IMG/VR virus record: IMGVR_UViG_3300009124_000002
Location: 1-64,000 of that record
From: a virus
Length of the DNA: 64,000 nt
Strand: one strand, 5' to 3'
Below, one piece after another: positions 19,183 to 27,900 of the stretch. Position 1 is the first letter of the stretch; each line of letters begins with the position of its first letter. Made by a program: the position numbers and the translations under genes. A model generated the notes under the pieces. That model saw only the letters and a list, made by a program, of their open reading frames with translations, made no database searches and was not told where the DNA came from.

Positions 19183-20024
19183 CAGTTCAAATCAATTCTT
19201 GCTGCTTGAATCTTGGTCTTTCCTGTATTGGTAAGGTTACTATCACCAACAACATCAGTCACTAGGTTTCCATTCACATGGGTATTCATGCTCCCCTTGA
19301 CATTTACATTGTAGTCACCCTCAACCTCCAGAGTATGATTTCCCTTTACAAGCATGGTTGAATCTCCAGAGATGGTCACATTACAGGTTCCGGCAATATA
19401 CACATTTTTATCTTTGATTACAACCTCATAATCATCTCCAGTAATCACAGTGACTCTATCACCCTTTGCTTGCATCTCTGTATAGGTTCCACTGGAATGA
19501 TACAGAGAAATTCTTTCATGACATGGAGTATCATCAATCTCCAGAGAGTGCCCATTCTTTGATACCTTTACCTCATTATTTGGATACACTGGTGCATTGG
19601 TGTCTGCAATCTGAGGCATATTCCATGCCCCACCACCTGCAATCGGAACATCTTCCTTGTGAGTTGCCTCCTTGGAGATATACGATGTGGAATTTTTATA
19701 GTCAATTCGTGCTTGTTTTCCAATATCAGGTAAAATATTTTTTGGAAGCGATTCATTGGGATCAAAGAATCCTTTATTCGGTTCCCAATGAGTGTTTGAT
19801 ACACCATTGACCTTACCAACAATCACATACTCATCAGCACTTACCTGTGTTGCCAGAACCCAATCGCTGACCTCAAGGAATACTCCATTGATAACTGGAG
19901 TCCACGGCAGAGAGTTCAATGGAAGGTCAGCAAGAACTTCGCTATGCTTGCCAACAAGTCGAACACGAACTCTTCCAAGTTCCTGTGGGTCATTCGTATC
20001 TTCAATTACTCCAATGCAATTCAT
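19182..20024 (-). CDS. gp5: baseplate hub/spike protein gp5-like, without lysozyme
   Basis: A 280-residue hub protein. Residues 1-75 form the OB-fold (MNCIGVIEDTNDPQELGRVRVRLVG), and the C-terminal third repeats short VxVxG strands (GNHTLEVEGDYNVNVKGSMNTHVNG) that make the triple-stranded beta helix of the spike. The lysozyme domain that T4 gp5 carries between them is missing, as in many VgrG-like spikes. It overlaps the gp27-like gene by four bases and is followed by PAAR, giving a hub-spike-tip order. Confidence 0.8.
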   Translation of the reverse strand: MNCIGVIEDTNDPQELGRVRVRLVGKHSEVLADLPLNSLPWTPVINGVFLEVSDWVLATQVSADEYVIVGKVNGVSNTHWEPNKGFFDPNESLPKNILPDIGKQARIDYKNSTSYISKEATHKEDVPIAGGGAWNMPQIADTNAPVYPNNEVKVSKNGHSLEIDDTPCHERISLYHSSGTYTEMQAKGDRVTVITGDDYEVVIKDKNVYIAGTCNVTISGDSTMLVKGNHTLEVEGDYNVNVKGSMNTHVNGNLVTDVVGDSNLTNTGKTKIQAARIDLN

Positions 20025-21343
20025 ATTACTCTGACAGAATCCGTGACAATCTTTGAGGTCGTGGTGTAGTTGCCAGTGTTAAGGTTTATTGTATGTATTG
20101 ATGTTGTGACCAAATACTTTCGAGAGAAAACAAGGTCATTCACCTCTGCATCATCACCAATATAATTCTTGAGTGCTTTTAGATCAGTTGCCTTTGGAAC
20201 CTCAAGTGCCACAATTTTACCGGGATTCAAAAAGAGATCTCCTGATACGGTAATCTCATGTGAGAGGGTATCCATGTTTGCAGTATAAGAGTCCAGAACA
20301 GGAGCAGAAAGTTTCTCAGCATCACCTGAATTCTTTAGACCACCAAAAGCAAGGCTATTACGATATGAAAAATTTCTTACAATATCAGGCGATTGAGAAA
20401 AAGATTTCTTGTTACCCAATGGAGAAAACTCAGGATAATAATTACTCTTCCCTGTCAGATACCTATCATTCGGAACTCGAAAGCAGTTAAACACATTGTC
20501 TGTATAGACTCTATTTGATAGATCAAAAGACAAATTGTGCGAAGCATACGCCCCAGCATTTGCTGCGGATACTCTATTCAGACCCAGAAACGAATTCATG
20601 TTCTGAATCGTCAGCATATTCTCTGCATCTGTGCTACGATTTCCCGGCACACCATCAGTAAAGAAGGTCTTCTCATAGTAGGTGTTGTAGAAGTTTCTTT
20701 CATCACCAATCATTGAATCATATGACCTTAACTGAATAAGGTCATGCACATTCTGCCAGAGGAAGAATGGTGAAAGATTATTATCGTAGAGTGTGTTGGT
20801 AAATTCAAGGGCTTGATCAAGAGGTTTTGTCCACTCAATTACACCAGCATATGCGGTAACTGGATCACCACGAACAACAATCTTTTGCTTTAGGTCATTT
20901 GTGATAATTTTCTCAATCTCCTTTGAGATTGCTCCATTGAAACCGCGAGAGATATTTTTGAGGGATGAAAGATAGGCAACCTCACTTACAGCATCAATGA
21001 CATAAAGCTGGTAATCACCAGAATTGCCTCTGGAATATTTCGGATACCCAGTGACTCGATAGATGAGTTCTGATTCATATTCATCCTCACCAAAGGGTTT
21101 CTGCCTGACATTCAGGATAATTTTCTCATTGCCATTTATCTCAAAGAACTCAAAGAAATTAGACTCATCCTTGATACCAAGTTTGAGTGTCACATATGGA
21201 TTATACAGAGATTCAGTGAGAGTTACTGTCTTGACCATCGTGATGATATCCTTCACATCACCACGATAATTCACCATGAAAATATTCTGAATATCACAAG
21301 AACCTGATGCCGTAGATAAATTTTTTGCTACCTTGTTGCTCAT
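20021..21343 (-). CDS. gp27: baseplate hub protein, gp27-like
   Basis: A 440-residue protein, likely the hub ring on which the spike sits. DVKDIITMVKTVTLTESLYNPYVTLKLGI and YQLYVIDAVSEVAYLSSLKN fit the tube-like domains of gp27/VgrG-type hubs. It is encoded between gp53 and gp5 and overlaps gp5 by ATGA. Assignment rests on size, context and fold-like pattern rather than on a catalytic motif. Confidence 0.6.
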   Translation of the reverse strand: MSNKVAKNLSTASGSCDIQNIFMVNYRGDVKDIITMVKTVTLTESLYNPYVTLKLGIKDESNFFEFFEINGNEKIILNVRQKPFGEDEYESELIYRVTGYPKYSRGNSGDYQLYVIDAVSEVAYLSSLKNISRGFNGAISKEIEKIITNDLKQKIVVRGDPVTAYAGVIEWTKPLDQALEFTNTLYDNNLSPFFLWQNVHDLIQLRSYDSMIGDERNFYNTYYEKTFFTDGVPGNRSTDAENMLTIQNMNSFLGLNRVSAANAGAYASHNLSFDLSNRVYTDNVFNCFRVPNDRYLTGKSNYYPEFSPLGNKKSFSQSPDIVRNFSYRNSLAFGGLKNSGDAEKLSAPVLDSYTANMDTLSHEITVSGDLFLNPGKIVALEVPKATDLKALKNYIGDDAEVNDLVFSRKYLVTTSIHTINLNTGNYTTTSKIVTDSVRVI

Positions 21344-22662
21344 TTATTCAGAAGAGATTTGTATTCACGCGCAAACTCACGAACACGATCAGGTCTAAGG
21401 ACACGAACCTCTCTGGCTTTATCATTCTCTTCTACCAGATGGTCATAGTATGAGGTGAAGTCACTGTATGTGCCATTGACACTGAGTGCATCATAAGCAC
21501 TGAGAACCTCCTTGGACAATTGACGAGAATACCAGACCTGAAAGAATCCAGCCGCGCCCCATTCAGATGTGTTAATCTTGAAGGTTAAAGCCTCTCCAGT
21601 GCCATCAAGAAATGAGACTTCCTCATTATCCTCGTTGTAAAATTTTGTTATGTTAAAGGGACCAACAATCTCGGGTTTTCCCTTGAGATAATATCTATGA
21701 CCAACAGTGGAAATAGGCAATGTTATTACTAAATATGTTCCATCACCAACAGTTGTCAATTGACCAGCCTGTGTCAATTCGTCTTCTTCAAAAGATATGG
21801 TTCCGGTATATCGGTAAGGTGCTCTCTCTGCATCTGTAAAGATTTGATAAGCATACACAGTGTTTTCTTCTTCACTGGTAGAGTATCCAAGGTCATCCAG
21901 TGCTGTCTGCCATGCATTCTGTTTTACTGCTGTGTAGTCGCTATCAAAGTCACTGCCAAGTTCATACTGTGAATCAAATTCACTGTCTGCATATCCAATC
22001 TTCTCTGGATTATCAAGATATCGAATATGAAATTCCTTATATCCACCAGAGAGTGTAAAAAATGTATTGAAATGACTATCAGTTTTTACAATTAAATCTG
22101 GACCTTCTGATGCACCACCCGGTTCTTCTGGTGTGTATTCATACATCTGTGTCTTGTCCACCCAGAGTTGATATCGAGACTGATCCCAATGAACAATCTT
22201 GACTGCTGCATAAGTCTCCTGAGATTCGTCAATATCAAAGAGAAGATACAACTGGTCCTTATAGTCAGGATTATTGATAGGCATACCATCAATCAAATTA
22301 TACTGACCAGCATCATTCGGATCATCCACGGGAGGAAAGACCAGAACTGCAAATCTTTCATGAGCATCCTTGATATAGGTATCAAGCTCTTGGTCTCCCT
22401 TTGCCCATGCATTGATGCCACCATCTTTTAGGAAGTCATTCAGAATAAAGAATGTCCAGTAAAACTCTGGTGTTCCATAGAGTTGATTTGAGAGTTGGTC
22501 AGGTCGAACCTCATTGGGAACACGAACTTTTTTGTATGCAAAGGAGTCGTCTGCAAACGAATCGATGATGTCTACGTATCTCCAGAAATCAGTGGAGATA
22601 TCAACCACTCCATCACGATTGATATCAACAGGTAGCTTTGGGAATTGCTTAAAGAATGACAT
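21340..22662 (-). CDS. gp53: baseplate wedge subunit gp53-like
   Basis: A 440-residue protein. The start is gp53-like: FPKLPVDINRDGVVDISTDFWRYVDIID, then PDQLSNQLYGTPEFYWTFFILND. gp53 joins wedges into the baseplate ring. The remainder (T4 gp53 has only 196 residues) contains Asp/Glu/Tyr-rich inserts, with the C-terminus RVLRPDRVREFAREYKSLL. Its stop overlaps the gp27-like start. Confidence 0.75.
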   Translation of the reverse strand: MSFFKQFPKLPVDINRDGVVDISTDFWRYVDIIDSFADDSFAYKKVRVPNEVRPDQLSNQLYGTPEFYWTFFILNDFLKDGGINAWAKGDQELDTYIKDAHERFAVLVFPPVDDPNDAGQYNLIDGMPINNPDYKDQLYLLFDIDESQETYAAVKIVHWDQSRYQLWVDKTQMYEYTPEEPGGASEGPDLIVKTDSHFNTFFTLSGGYKEFHIRYLDNPEKIGYADSEFDSQYELGSDFDSDYTAVKQNAWQTALDDLGYSTSEEENTVYAYQIFTDAERAPYRYTGTISFEEDELTQAGQLTTVGDGTYLVITLPISTVGHRYYLKGKPEIVGPFNITKFYNEDNEEVSFLDGTGEALTFKINTSEWGAAGFFQVWYSRQLSKEVLSAYDALSVNGTYSDFTSYYDHLVEENDKAREVRVLRPDRVREFAREYKSLLNK

Positions 22663-22663
22663 T

Positions 22664-23794
22664 TTATCTTGTTAGAAAATTATTAAAGCGGTCGCCAAAT
22701 TCAATCAGGTTATCAAACAGAGCATTACCAGTCCCAGCAGAACCAGTATTGGCAATATTCTCTCTTCCGAGATCGTTTAGTGCCTTGACTTCTTCTGTCG
22801 CCTTGTTCACCTTCTTATTTACCTCTTTACCGATACGATCAAAATTTCCTCTGGCACCCTTATTGCGGTCTGGTGAATCTTTACGAAGTTCTTCAATATC
22901 GTCGCGTGTCAGGACTCGTATCTCCTGAAAATTCAGAGAAAAATCTGCCTCTAGAGGTTCACCATTTGTTCTCCATGAGTTCACGCTGGAGTTGTATGTG
23001 CTTGACATCCCTGTGAGATAGGTCTTATGAATCTTTGGAATATTTGGATTCTCTTTACCCTTGAATAGAAAACGAACCTCAGTTGTGGGAGGAAAATGAA
23101 GGCTATTGATAGAACCTTTCACTGGTTGCGCGTAGATTGCTGCCTGAAAGAGTGTATGGATCGCATCAATTACTTGATACTCTTGAGCAGAGGAAGCAAT
23201 CAACTTAAAATTAAAGGAAAAGGTTCGCATAGAATTAGATTCAAACAAGGTATTCACCCTTGGATTCTGTACTCTCTTGGTTGCGAACTTTGCCACTCCT
23301 CCGACATCAACACCAGCAAAACTAGTTCCAGACGCAGCTTCCATTGCTTGCTCAATAATCAAATTCTTAACTCCACCAACAGAAGCCTTGTCTTTTATCT
23401 TAGTGGCAATCATTTCTCCTGCTTCTTTCAGGCTTCCAGCAGATGCAACATCAGCGATATCTCCTGCCAAAGCACCAAGGGCACCCAATTCCACTGTTCC
23501 GTAATTCCCTTGGTCATTAAATGCAATCCCTCCGGGGCACGGGAAGTAAATTGTGCTAGGTGGCTTGTCTCTTTCGAATTCAATTGTAAACGATATCATG
23601 GGACGAGATGCAGCAGTCTCACTCCTCATGGATAGTGGAAAAATAATTCTATTCCCAGCAGGATTATCGACAAAGAATCCATCACCAAGTTCTTCGATCT
23701 TCCTCGGGAAAATCGAATCCTTGAGTTCATTCAACTGAGAATTGAAATTATCCCCAACCTTTGTTGCCGTACTTCTGATGAGATTCGTGACCAT
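22664..23794 (-). CDS. gp48: tail tube cap/baseplate protein gp48-like
   Basis: A 376-residue protein with start MVTNLIRSTATKVGDNF at 23794, chosen because it lies at the edge of the palindromic late promoter; a longer frame upstream would run into gp4. NPRVNTLFESNSMRTFSFNFKLIASSAQE and NSWRTNGEPLEADFSLNFQEIRV are typical of gp48-type tube proteins. An Ala/Gly-rich middle (GALAGDIADVAS) is likely helical. gp48 and gp54 start the tail tube on the baseplate. Confidence 0.75.
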   Translation of the reverse strand: MVTNLIRSTATKVGDNFNSQLNELKDSIFPRKIEELGDGFFVDNPAGNRIIFPLSMRSETAASRPMISFTIEFERDKPPSTIYFPCPGGIAFNDQGNYGTVELGALGALAGDIADVASAGSLKEAGEMIATKIKDKASVGGVKNLIIEQAMEAASGTSFAGVDVGGVAKFATKRVQNPRVNTLFESNSMRTFSFNFKLIASSAQEYQVIDAIHTLFQAAIYAQPVKGSINSLHFPPTTEVRFLFKGKENPNIPKIHKTYLTGMSSTYNSSVNSWRTNGEPLEADFSLNFQEIRVLTRDDIEELRKDSPDRNKGARGNFDRIGKEVNKKVNKATEEVKALNDLGRENIANTGSAGTGNALFDNLIEFGDRFNNFLTR

Positions 23795-23812
23795 ATAAAT
23801 TGTATTTATATG
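23792..23812. promoter_or_regulatory. palindromic divergent late promoter pair
   Basis: A 21-bp inverted repeat: CATATAAAT, TGT, ATTTATATG. It includes the start codons of both divergent genes at its ends. The minus strand reads TATAAATA (23803-23810) toward gp48 and the plus strand TATAAATT (23794-23801) toward gp4. Each core is 8 bases from the ATG it serves, so both transcripts should start at or next to the ATG. Confidence 0.7.
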
Positions 23813-24253
23813 ACCTATCGTGGAAAGTTCCAGCCTCGAAATCTCGCAAAGTATCGTGGTGATGCCTCTGCTATTACTTATCGTTCTCTCTGGGAACGTC
23901 AAGCCTTTCGCTGGCTGGATGATAACCCTGATGTCTTGGAATGGAACAGTGAGGAGGTAGTCATTCCTTATCGATGCAAGACAGACGGTAGACCACATCG
24001 ATACTTCATGGATCTCTATATCAAGTTCAAGACTGGTCAGGTGTATCTCATTGAAATCAAACCAGAGAAACAGACTCAGCCACCTAAGCAACCCAAGAGG
24101 CAGTCAAAAAAGTATCTCAAGGAGGTCATGACCTATGCCAAGAATACCTCTAAGTGGGAAGCAGCAACCAGTTACTGTGAGAATCGTGGCTGGATATTTG
24201 AAATCTGGACAGAGAAGACTCTCAAGAAACTTGGTATTCGTTTGCTGACATAA
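23810..24253 (+). CDS. gp4: head completion protein gp4
   Basis: A 147-residue protein of the gp4 head-completion family: MTYRGKFQPRNLAKYRGD, YRSLWERQAFRWLDDNPDVLEWNSEEVVIPY and YFMDLYIKF..GQVYLIEIKPEKQT. The E..D..ExK arrangement resembles a restriction-endonuclease fold. gp4 acts after DNA packaging, before tail joining. It is the first gene of the plus-strand block and should be translated from a leaderless mRNA. Confidence 0.88.
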   Translation: MTYRGKFQPRNLAKYRGDASAITYRSLWERQAFRWLDDNPDVLEWNSEEVVIPYRCKTDGRPHRYFMDLYIKFKTGQVYLIEIKPEKQTQPPKQPKRQSKKYLKEVMTYAKNTSKWEAATSYCENRGWIFEIWTEKTLKKLGIRLLT

Positions 24254-24256
24254 ATA
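24249..24256 (+). promoter_or_regulatory. T4-like late promoter (CATAAATA)
   Basis: CATAAATA overlapping the gp4 stop codon and ending 8 bases before the ATG at 24265. Confidence 0.65.
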
Positions 24257-24264
24257 GAGTAGAC

Positions 24265-24858
24265 ATGGCATCTTACCTAGAGAAACTGGAAATCGAAGCA
24301 TTTCGTAAGGGGATTACTCCAAGAACCAAGCAGTCCTTGGATTGGTTTCGCAAGCGCGTTCAGAACATCAAGAATGTCAACCGCAGAGAACTACTGAAGG
24401 ATGATGCTCTGATTCAACGTCAGAAAACCGTGGTAGGAAAGATGTTTCTCTATAAGTATGATGCCAAGACCAAGGCAACCCTTCCATACTTTGACCAATA
24501 CCCACTGATATTCATGGTAGATCGTGCTCCAAAGGGTTTCTATGGCATCAATCTACACTACTTGCCACCAAATGTTCGTGCTGTTTTCTTTGATAAGATT
24601 ACTGATGTGGCAAATAATAATAAATTTGATGAGACAACAAAGCTAAGAATTTCATATGACATTCTCAAGGGTGTTACCAAGTATAAAGAATTTGCACCCT
24701 GCTTTAAACGCTATCTCACATCACAAATGAAGAGCAAACCCATCCTTGTTCCTGCAAGTGAATGGGAGGTTGTTCTCTTTTTACCATTCGACTCCTTCAG
24801 TGGAGCATCAAGAAACAAGGTCTGGTCAGACTCAAGAAAAATAATCAAAGGAAGATAA
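24265..24858 (+). CDS. conserved virion-type protein, unassigned
   Basis: A 197-residue protein. KMFLYKYDAKTKATLPYFDQYPL and GFYGINLHYLPPNVRAVFFDKI are patterns I associate with an unnamed conserved protein of marine T4-like phages lying next to gp4 and gp54. No enzyme motif is visible. Its stop overlaps the gp54 start (TAATG). It is probably a tail or head assembly protein; I cannot equate it with a T4 gene. Confidence 0.65.
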   Translation: MASYLEKLEIEAFRKGITPRTKQSLDWFRKRVQNIKNVNRRELLKDDALIQRQKTVVGKMFLYKYDAKTKATLPYFDQYPLIFMVDRAPKGFYGINLHYLPPNVRAVFFDKITDVANNNKFDETTKLRISYDILKGVTKYKEFAPCFKRYLTSQMKSKPILVPASEWEVVLFLPFDSFSGASRNKVWSDSRKIIKGR

Positions 24859-25550
24859 TGGGACTCCTCGATAGAATCACAAATACGGTAAATCCATCAA
24901 CGATTGATGACTTCAAGTCCACTGTTTCAAAACATGCTGGATTAGCCCAGAGTAATCGCTTTAATGTCATTATCACCCCACCCACACAAAGTCTTTTCAA
25001 TTTGGATTTGCAAAATATTGCATCTCAAGCACTGAGTGGAAACTTCGGATTTAATGACCTGATTAATGACCCGCGTGATGTGGCATTGCTATGTGAATCC
25101 TGCTCCTTTCCCGGTAGACGATTGAATACCACTGAGTATGCATCCAATCAAGACTGGTATACTAGAAATACCCCTACAGGATACAATACAGAACCTATAA
25201 CATTCTCCTTTATCCTGACCAATGATTACTACATGAAGAAATTCTTTGAGCGATGGATTGCATCTATCGTTGACCAGAATACGTATCTGGTTGCTCATGA
25301 TGATACATATAAGACAGATGTGATTATTCAAGCACTGGATCGTAACAATCGCCCCATCTATGGTGTAAAATTGATTGAAGCGTTTCCAACTGAGATTACT
25401 GCTGTTCAGCTAGATAATAATGCGACTGACCAGATTACAAAACTGTCAGTCACTATATCATACACTGATTTCAAACCAGAAGGTGCCATTGCAAGCCTGC
25501 TTGGTGGAATCAAAAACCAAGTTACCGGATCACTAAGAAGATTGATATAA
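24858..25550 (+). CDS. gp54: baseplate tail-tube initiator gp54-like
   Basis: A 230-residue protein. The ATG at 24858 is preferred to an upstream in-frame start because it has an AAGGA site and overlaps the previous stop. It has tube-protein character: QSNRFNVIITPP, CESCSFPGRRLNTTEYA and EPITFSFILTNDYYMKKFFERWI. gp54 with gp48 primes tube polymerisation. The Cys pair CESC is notable. The order gp4-X-gp54-gp26-tape measure supports it. Confidence 0.7.
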   Translation: MGLLDRITNTVNPSTIDDFKSTVSKHAGLAQSNRFNVIITPPTQSLFNLDLQNIASQALSGNFGFNDLINDPRDVALLCESCSFPGRRLNTTEYASNQDWYTRNTPTGYNTEPITFSFILTNDYYMKKFFERWIASIVDQNTYLVAHDDTYKTDVIIQALDRNNRPIYGVKLIEAFPTEITAVQLDNNATDQITKLSVTISYTDFKPEGAIASLLGGIKNQVTGSLRRLI

Positions 25551-25553
25551 GTT

Positions 25554-26246
25554 ATGCCACTACCTACACTTGAGACACCGAAATATACCCTCACACTACC
25601 ATCCACAAAACAGAAGATTGAATATCGCCCCTTCTTGGTGAAGGAGGAGAAAGTTTTGATGATTGCCCAGCAATCTGATGATTCAAACACAATGTTTCGT
25701 GCAATGATCGATATCGTTGATGCTTGCACATTCAATAAACTTCTGGTCGATAAGTTATCCAATGTGGACCTTGAATACATCTTTCTGAAACTCCGAGCCA
25801 AGTCTGTTGGAGAAACAGTAGAATTGAACATGATTTGTGATGAATGCAAACATGAGAATCCAGTCTCTATTGATATCGATGATATCAAGGTGAAATATTC
25901 TCGCAAGAAAGTAGAACCAACGATTCAACTCACAGATGACGTTGGTGTTGTCTGCACATATCCTACAGTGAAATCTGTGATGCGAGTCAAGAAGGATGAC
26001 CCTACTGAGATTATTTCTTGTGCCATTGAGTCAATCTTTGACAAAGAGAACACATACAATCTTGAGGAGGAGAGTCCAGAGGAGATTAACAAGTTCATTG
26101 AGACCCTGAACTTTCAGCAGTTGAAAAAGATTCAGGATTTTATCGATACTGCACCAAAGATTCAACATACAGTGAAATTCCAGTGTTCAAAGTGTAATAG
26201 CGAGAATAGCAAGTTGGTTCAGGGAGCAGAAAATTTTTTCGTCTAA
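25554..26246 (+). CDS. gp26: baseplate hub assembly protein gp26-like (zero-frame product)
   Basis: A 230-residue protein of the T4 gp26 family: YRPFLVKEEKVLMIAQQS near the start and two CxxC pairs (CDECKHENP at about 103 and CSKCNSENS near 214) that look like zinc-binding knuckles. It acts in hub assembly and, by position just before the tape measure gene, is the likely counterpart of the tail assembly chaperone of other phages. The last codons hold a slippery A AAT TTT site, and the -1 frame continues for 63 codons. Confidence 0.78.
   Translation: MPLPTLETPKYTLTLPSTKQKIEYRPFLVKEEKVLMIAQQSDDSNTMFRAMIDIVDACTFNKLLVDKLSNVDLEYIFLKLRAKSVGETVELNMICDECKHENPVSIDIDDIKVKYSRKKVEPTIQLTDDVGVVCTYPTVKSVMRVKKDDPTEIISCAIESIFDKENTYNLEEESPEEINKFIETLNFQQLKKIQDFIDTAPKIQHTVKFQCSKCNSENSKLVQGAENFFV
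26231..26237 (+). promoter_or_regulatory. -1 frameshift slippery heptamer A AAT TTT
   Basis: The heptamer fits X XXY YYZ in the gp26 frame, three codons before its stop. Fifteen bases downstream, CACACGAT (26253-26260) and ATCGTGTG (26277-26284) form a perfect 8-bp stem that could stimulate slipping. Confidence 0.65.
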
Positions 26247-26428
26247 GCCTAGCACACGATTCTCTCTCTAATTACTATCGTGTGAATTTTGGGCTGATGC
26301 AACATCATAAATACTCGTTGAGTGATCTTGAAAATATGCTTCCTTGGGAGAGGGAAGTCTACTGCGCTATGTTGATTAAACACATAGAAGAACAAGAAGA
26401 AAAGAACAAAAAAGACTATGGCACTTGA
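26237..26428 (+). CDS. gp26 frameshift extension (gp51/GT-like C-terminal part)
   Basis: The -1 frame after the slippery site runs 63 codons without a stop to 26428, eleven bases past the tape measure ATG. It reads FRLSLAHDSLSNYY, then HKYSLSDLENMLPWEREVY and ends in an acidic/basic helix (EEQEEKNKKDYGT). Sequence of this kind, WEREVY plus a charged helix, is typical of the T part of G-GT tail chaperones and of gp51-like proteins. There is no good independent start except an ATG at 26336. The fusion would be 291 residues. Programmed frameshifting before the tape measure gene is well known in long-tailed phages such as lambda. Confidence 0.65.
   Translation, partial: FRLSLAHDSLSNYYRVNFGLMQHHKYSLSDLENMLPWEREVYCAMLIKHIEEQEEKNKKDYGT
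26306..26313 (+). promoter_or_regulatory. T4-like late promoter (CATAAATA)
   Basis: CATAAATA inside the frameshift extension, about 105 bases before the tape measure ATG. It could give an extra transcript for the tape measure gene or for the ATG at 26336. Confidence 0.4.
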
Positions 26429-27845
26429 CGCTACAATATCCTTACTGGAAAAGCAGAATACCATTCTGGAAAGTATTAGCACCCAACTCCAGAATCAACA
26501 GAATGCTGTAAGGGCGTCTAAATTAGCAGACAAGGAGGACGCTGATAAGAATCGTGCATTGATGGAAAGGATTGCATCGTCTCTTGGTGGTGGTGGTGGT
26601 GGTAGAGGTGCTGCTCCAGCCGCTGATTCTGGTGGAGGTGAGACCAAGAAGGGTGGGATACTTGGTGGATTACTGGTTGGCGCGATTGGGGTTGTTGGTT
26701 CAATTGGAGCGATACTTGGAGCGAAAAGCCCTCTTGGTCTTGCGGTTACAAAATTCAAACAAAGCGGAGTTGCGAAAACATTTGTCAGTATCTTTAAAAG
26801 AATTAGTGGATTCTTTGGTAAGGAAGGTGGAGCCAAAAAGCTTCTAGGGAGAATCAAAAAAGCAAAGCCTGTTCTCAAGAAAGGACTCAAGTTTCTTGGA
26901 AGACTCTTTAGTAGAGTATTTGGTATCTTCACTGCGATCACTGCATTTTTTGATGCCAAGAAAGCTTTTGATGAGACGGAGGGGGGTTTCTCAGAGAAGT
27001 TGGGGGAAGCACTGAAGGAGTTTGGAGCAAGTGTTCTTGGTGCAATCTTTGGATGGATTCCAACACTTGCTGGTCATGTTCTGGAGTTCTTTGGTGCCCC
27101 TGAATGGCTTACAGACATGCTCAAAGAGTTTAATCTGAAGGAGGAAATCAAGCTTCTAGTTGATACGCTTTCGCTTATGCTTGAGGATGCCATCATGTTC
27201 TTCATGGATGGCTCCTTTACCAAGATGTTCACTGAGGATATCCCAAATGCAATTGGAGAATTCTTTGGCAAACTTAAGGACTGGTTTAATGAAAATGTCA
27301 TAGCACCAATAAGGGACTTCATTGACAACAACGAGGCAATTCAAACCGCAATTGTTGGATTCAAGGTATTGTGGAATGCAATCAAGGCAGTTCCAACTTT
27401 CATTGAGAACTTCATCTTCAATATTGTAAATGCAGTGAAAGGGGTTCTTGCAAATATCGTATCATGGCTGGATGGGATAGTAATTGGAGGTAAGAGAAGT
27501 ATTGCTGGCAAAGTCCTCAGTAAAGTTGGAGTGGACTTACCGGAGTTTTCTATGGGGGATATTATTCCCGAATCGATTAGGACTTTTGTCAAGGCACCTG
27601 ATTTGAAGACAAAAGAGATAGACCTAATGGAAGGAGTCGATATGACAAAACTCCAGAACATTCGGGCAGCAAATGCAGCAAATACGGTATCTGGTGTAGC
27701 AACACAACCAGTGGTCATCAATCAGATTTCAAACGATAATAGAAGCACTATCTCTGCACCAACTTCAAATACAAGTATTGCTGCCCAGACTGAGGCAGCG
27801 GAGAGGCAACCGAGACAAAGACGCAGTGGTGTTGGCAGCAGATAA
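26418..27845 (+). CDS. gp29: tail tape measure protein (gp29 position)
   Basis: A 475-residue protein. The N-terminus is a coiled coil (ISLLEKQNTILESISTQLQNQ), followed by a Gly-rich linker, hydrophobic Gly/Ala segments (GGLLVGAIGVVGSIGAILGA; FGASVLGAIFGWIPTLAG) and long amphipathic helices rich in Phe, Lys and Asp. This is the composition of tape measure proteins, which set tail length and pass into the host membrane. It follows gp26 and its frameshift product, as expected. T4 gp29 is 590 residues, so the tail may be shorter. Confidence 0.75.
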   Translation: MALDATISLLEKQNTILESISTQLQNQQNAVRASKLADKEDADKNRALMERIASSLGGGGGGRGAAPAADSGGGETKKGGILGGLLVGAIGVVGSIGAILGAKSPLGLAVTKFKQSGVAKTFVSIFKRISGFFGKEGGAKKLLGRIKKAKPVLKKGLKFLGRLFSRVFGIFTAITAFFDAKKAFDETEGGFSEKLGEALKEFGASVLGAIFGWIPTLAGHVLEFFGAPEWLTDMLKEFNLKEEIKLLVDTLSLMLEDAIMFFMDGSFTKMFTEDIPNAIGEFFGKLKDWFNENVIAPIRDFIDNNEAIQTAIVGFKVLWNAIKAVPTFIENFIFNIVNAVKGVLANIVSWLDGIVIGGKRSIAGKVLSKVGVDLPEFSMGDIIPESIRTFVKAPDLKTKEIDLMEGVDMTKLQNIRAANAANTVSGVATQPVVINQISNDNRSTISAPTSNTSIAAQTEAAERQPRQRRSGVGSR

Positions 27846-27876
27846 AAAAACCCCACCCCGATTTCTCAGGGCAGGG
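27844..27876 (-). terminator. Rho-independent terminator after gp32
   Basis: On the minus strand an 8-bp stem (CCCTGCCC with GGGTGGGG, two G-U pairs) and a 10-base loop are followed directly by seven T. It lies downstream of the gp32 stop. Facing genes converge here; the plus-strand copy lacks a T tract. Confidence 0.7.
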
Positions 27877-27900
27877 CATTGTAATGAGAGGTTACAACTA

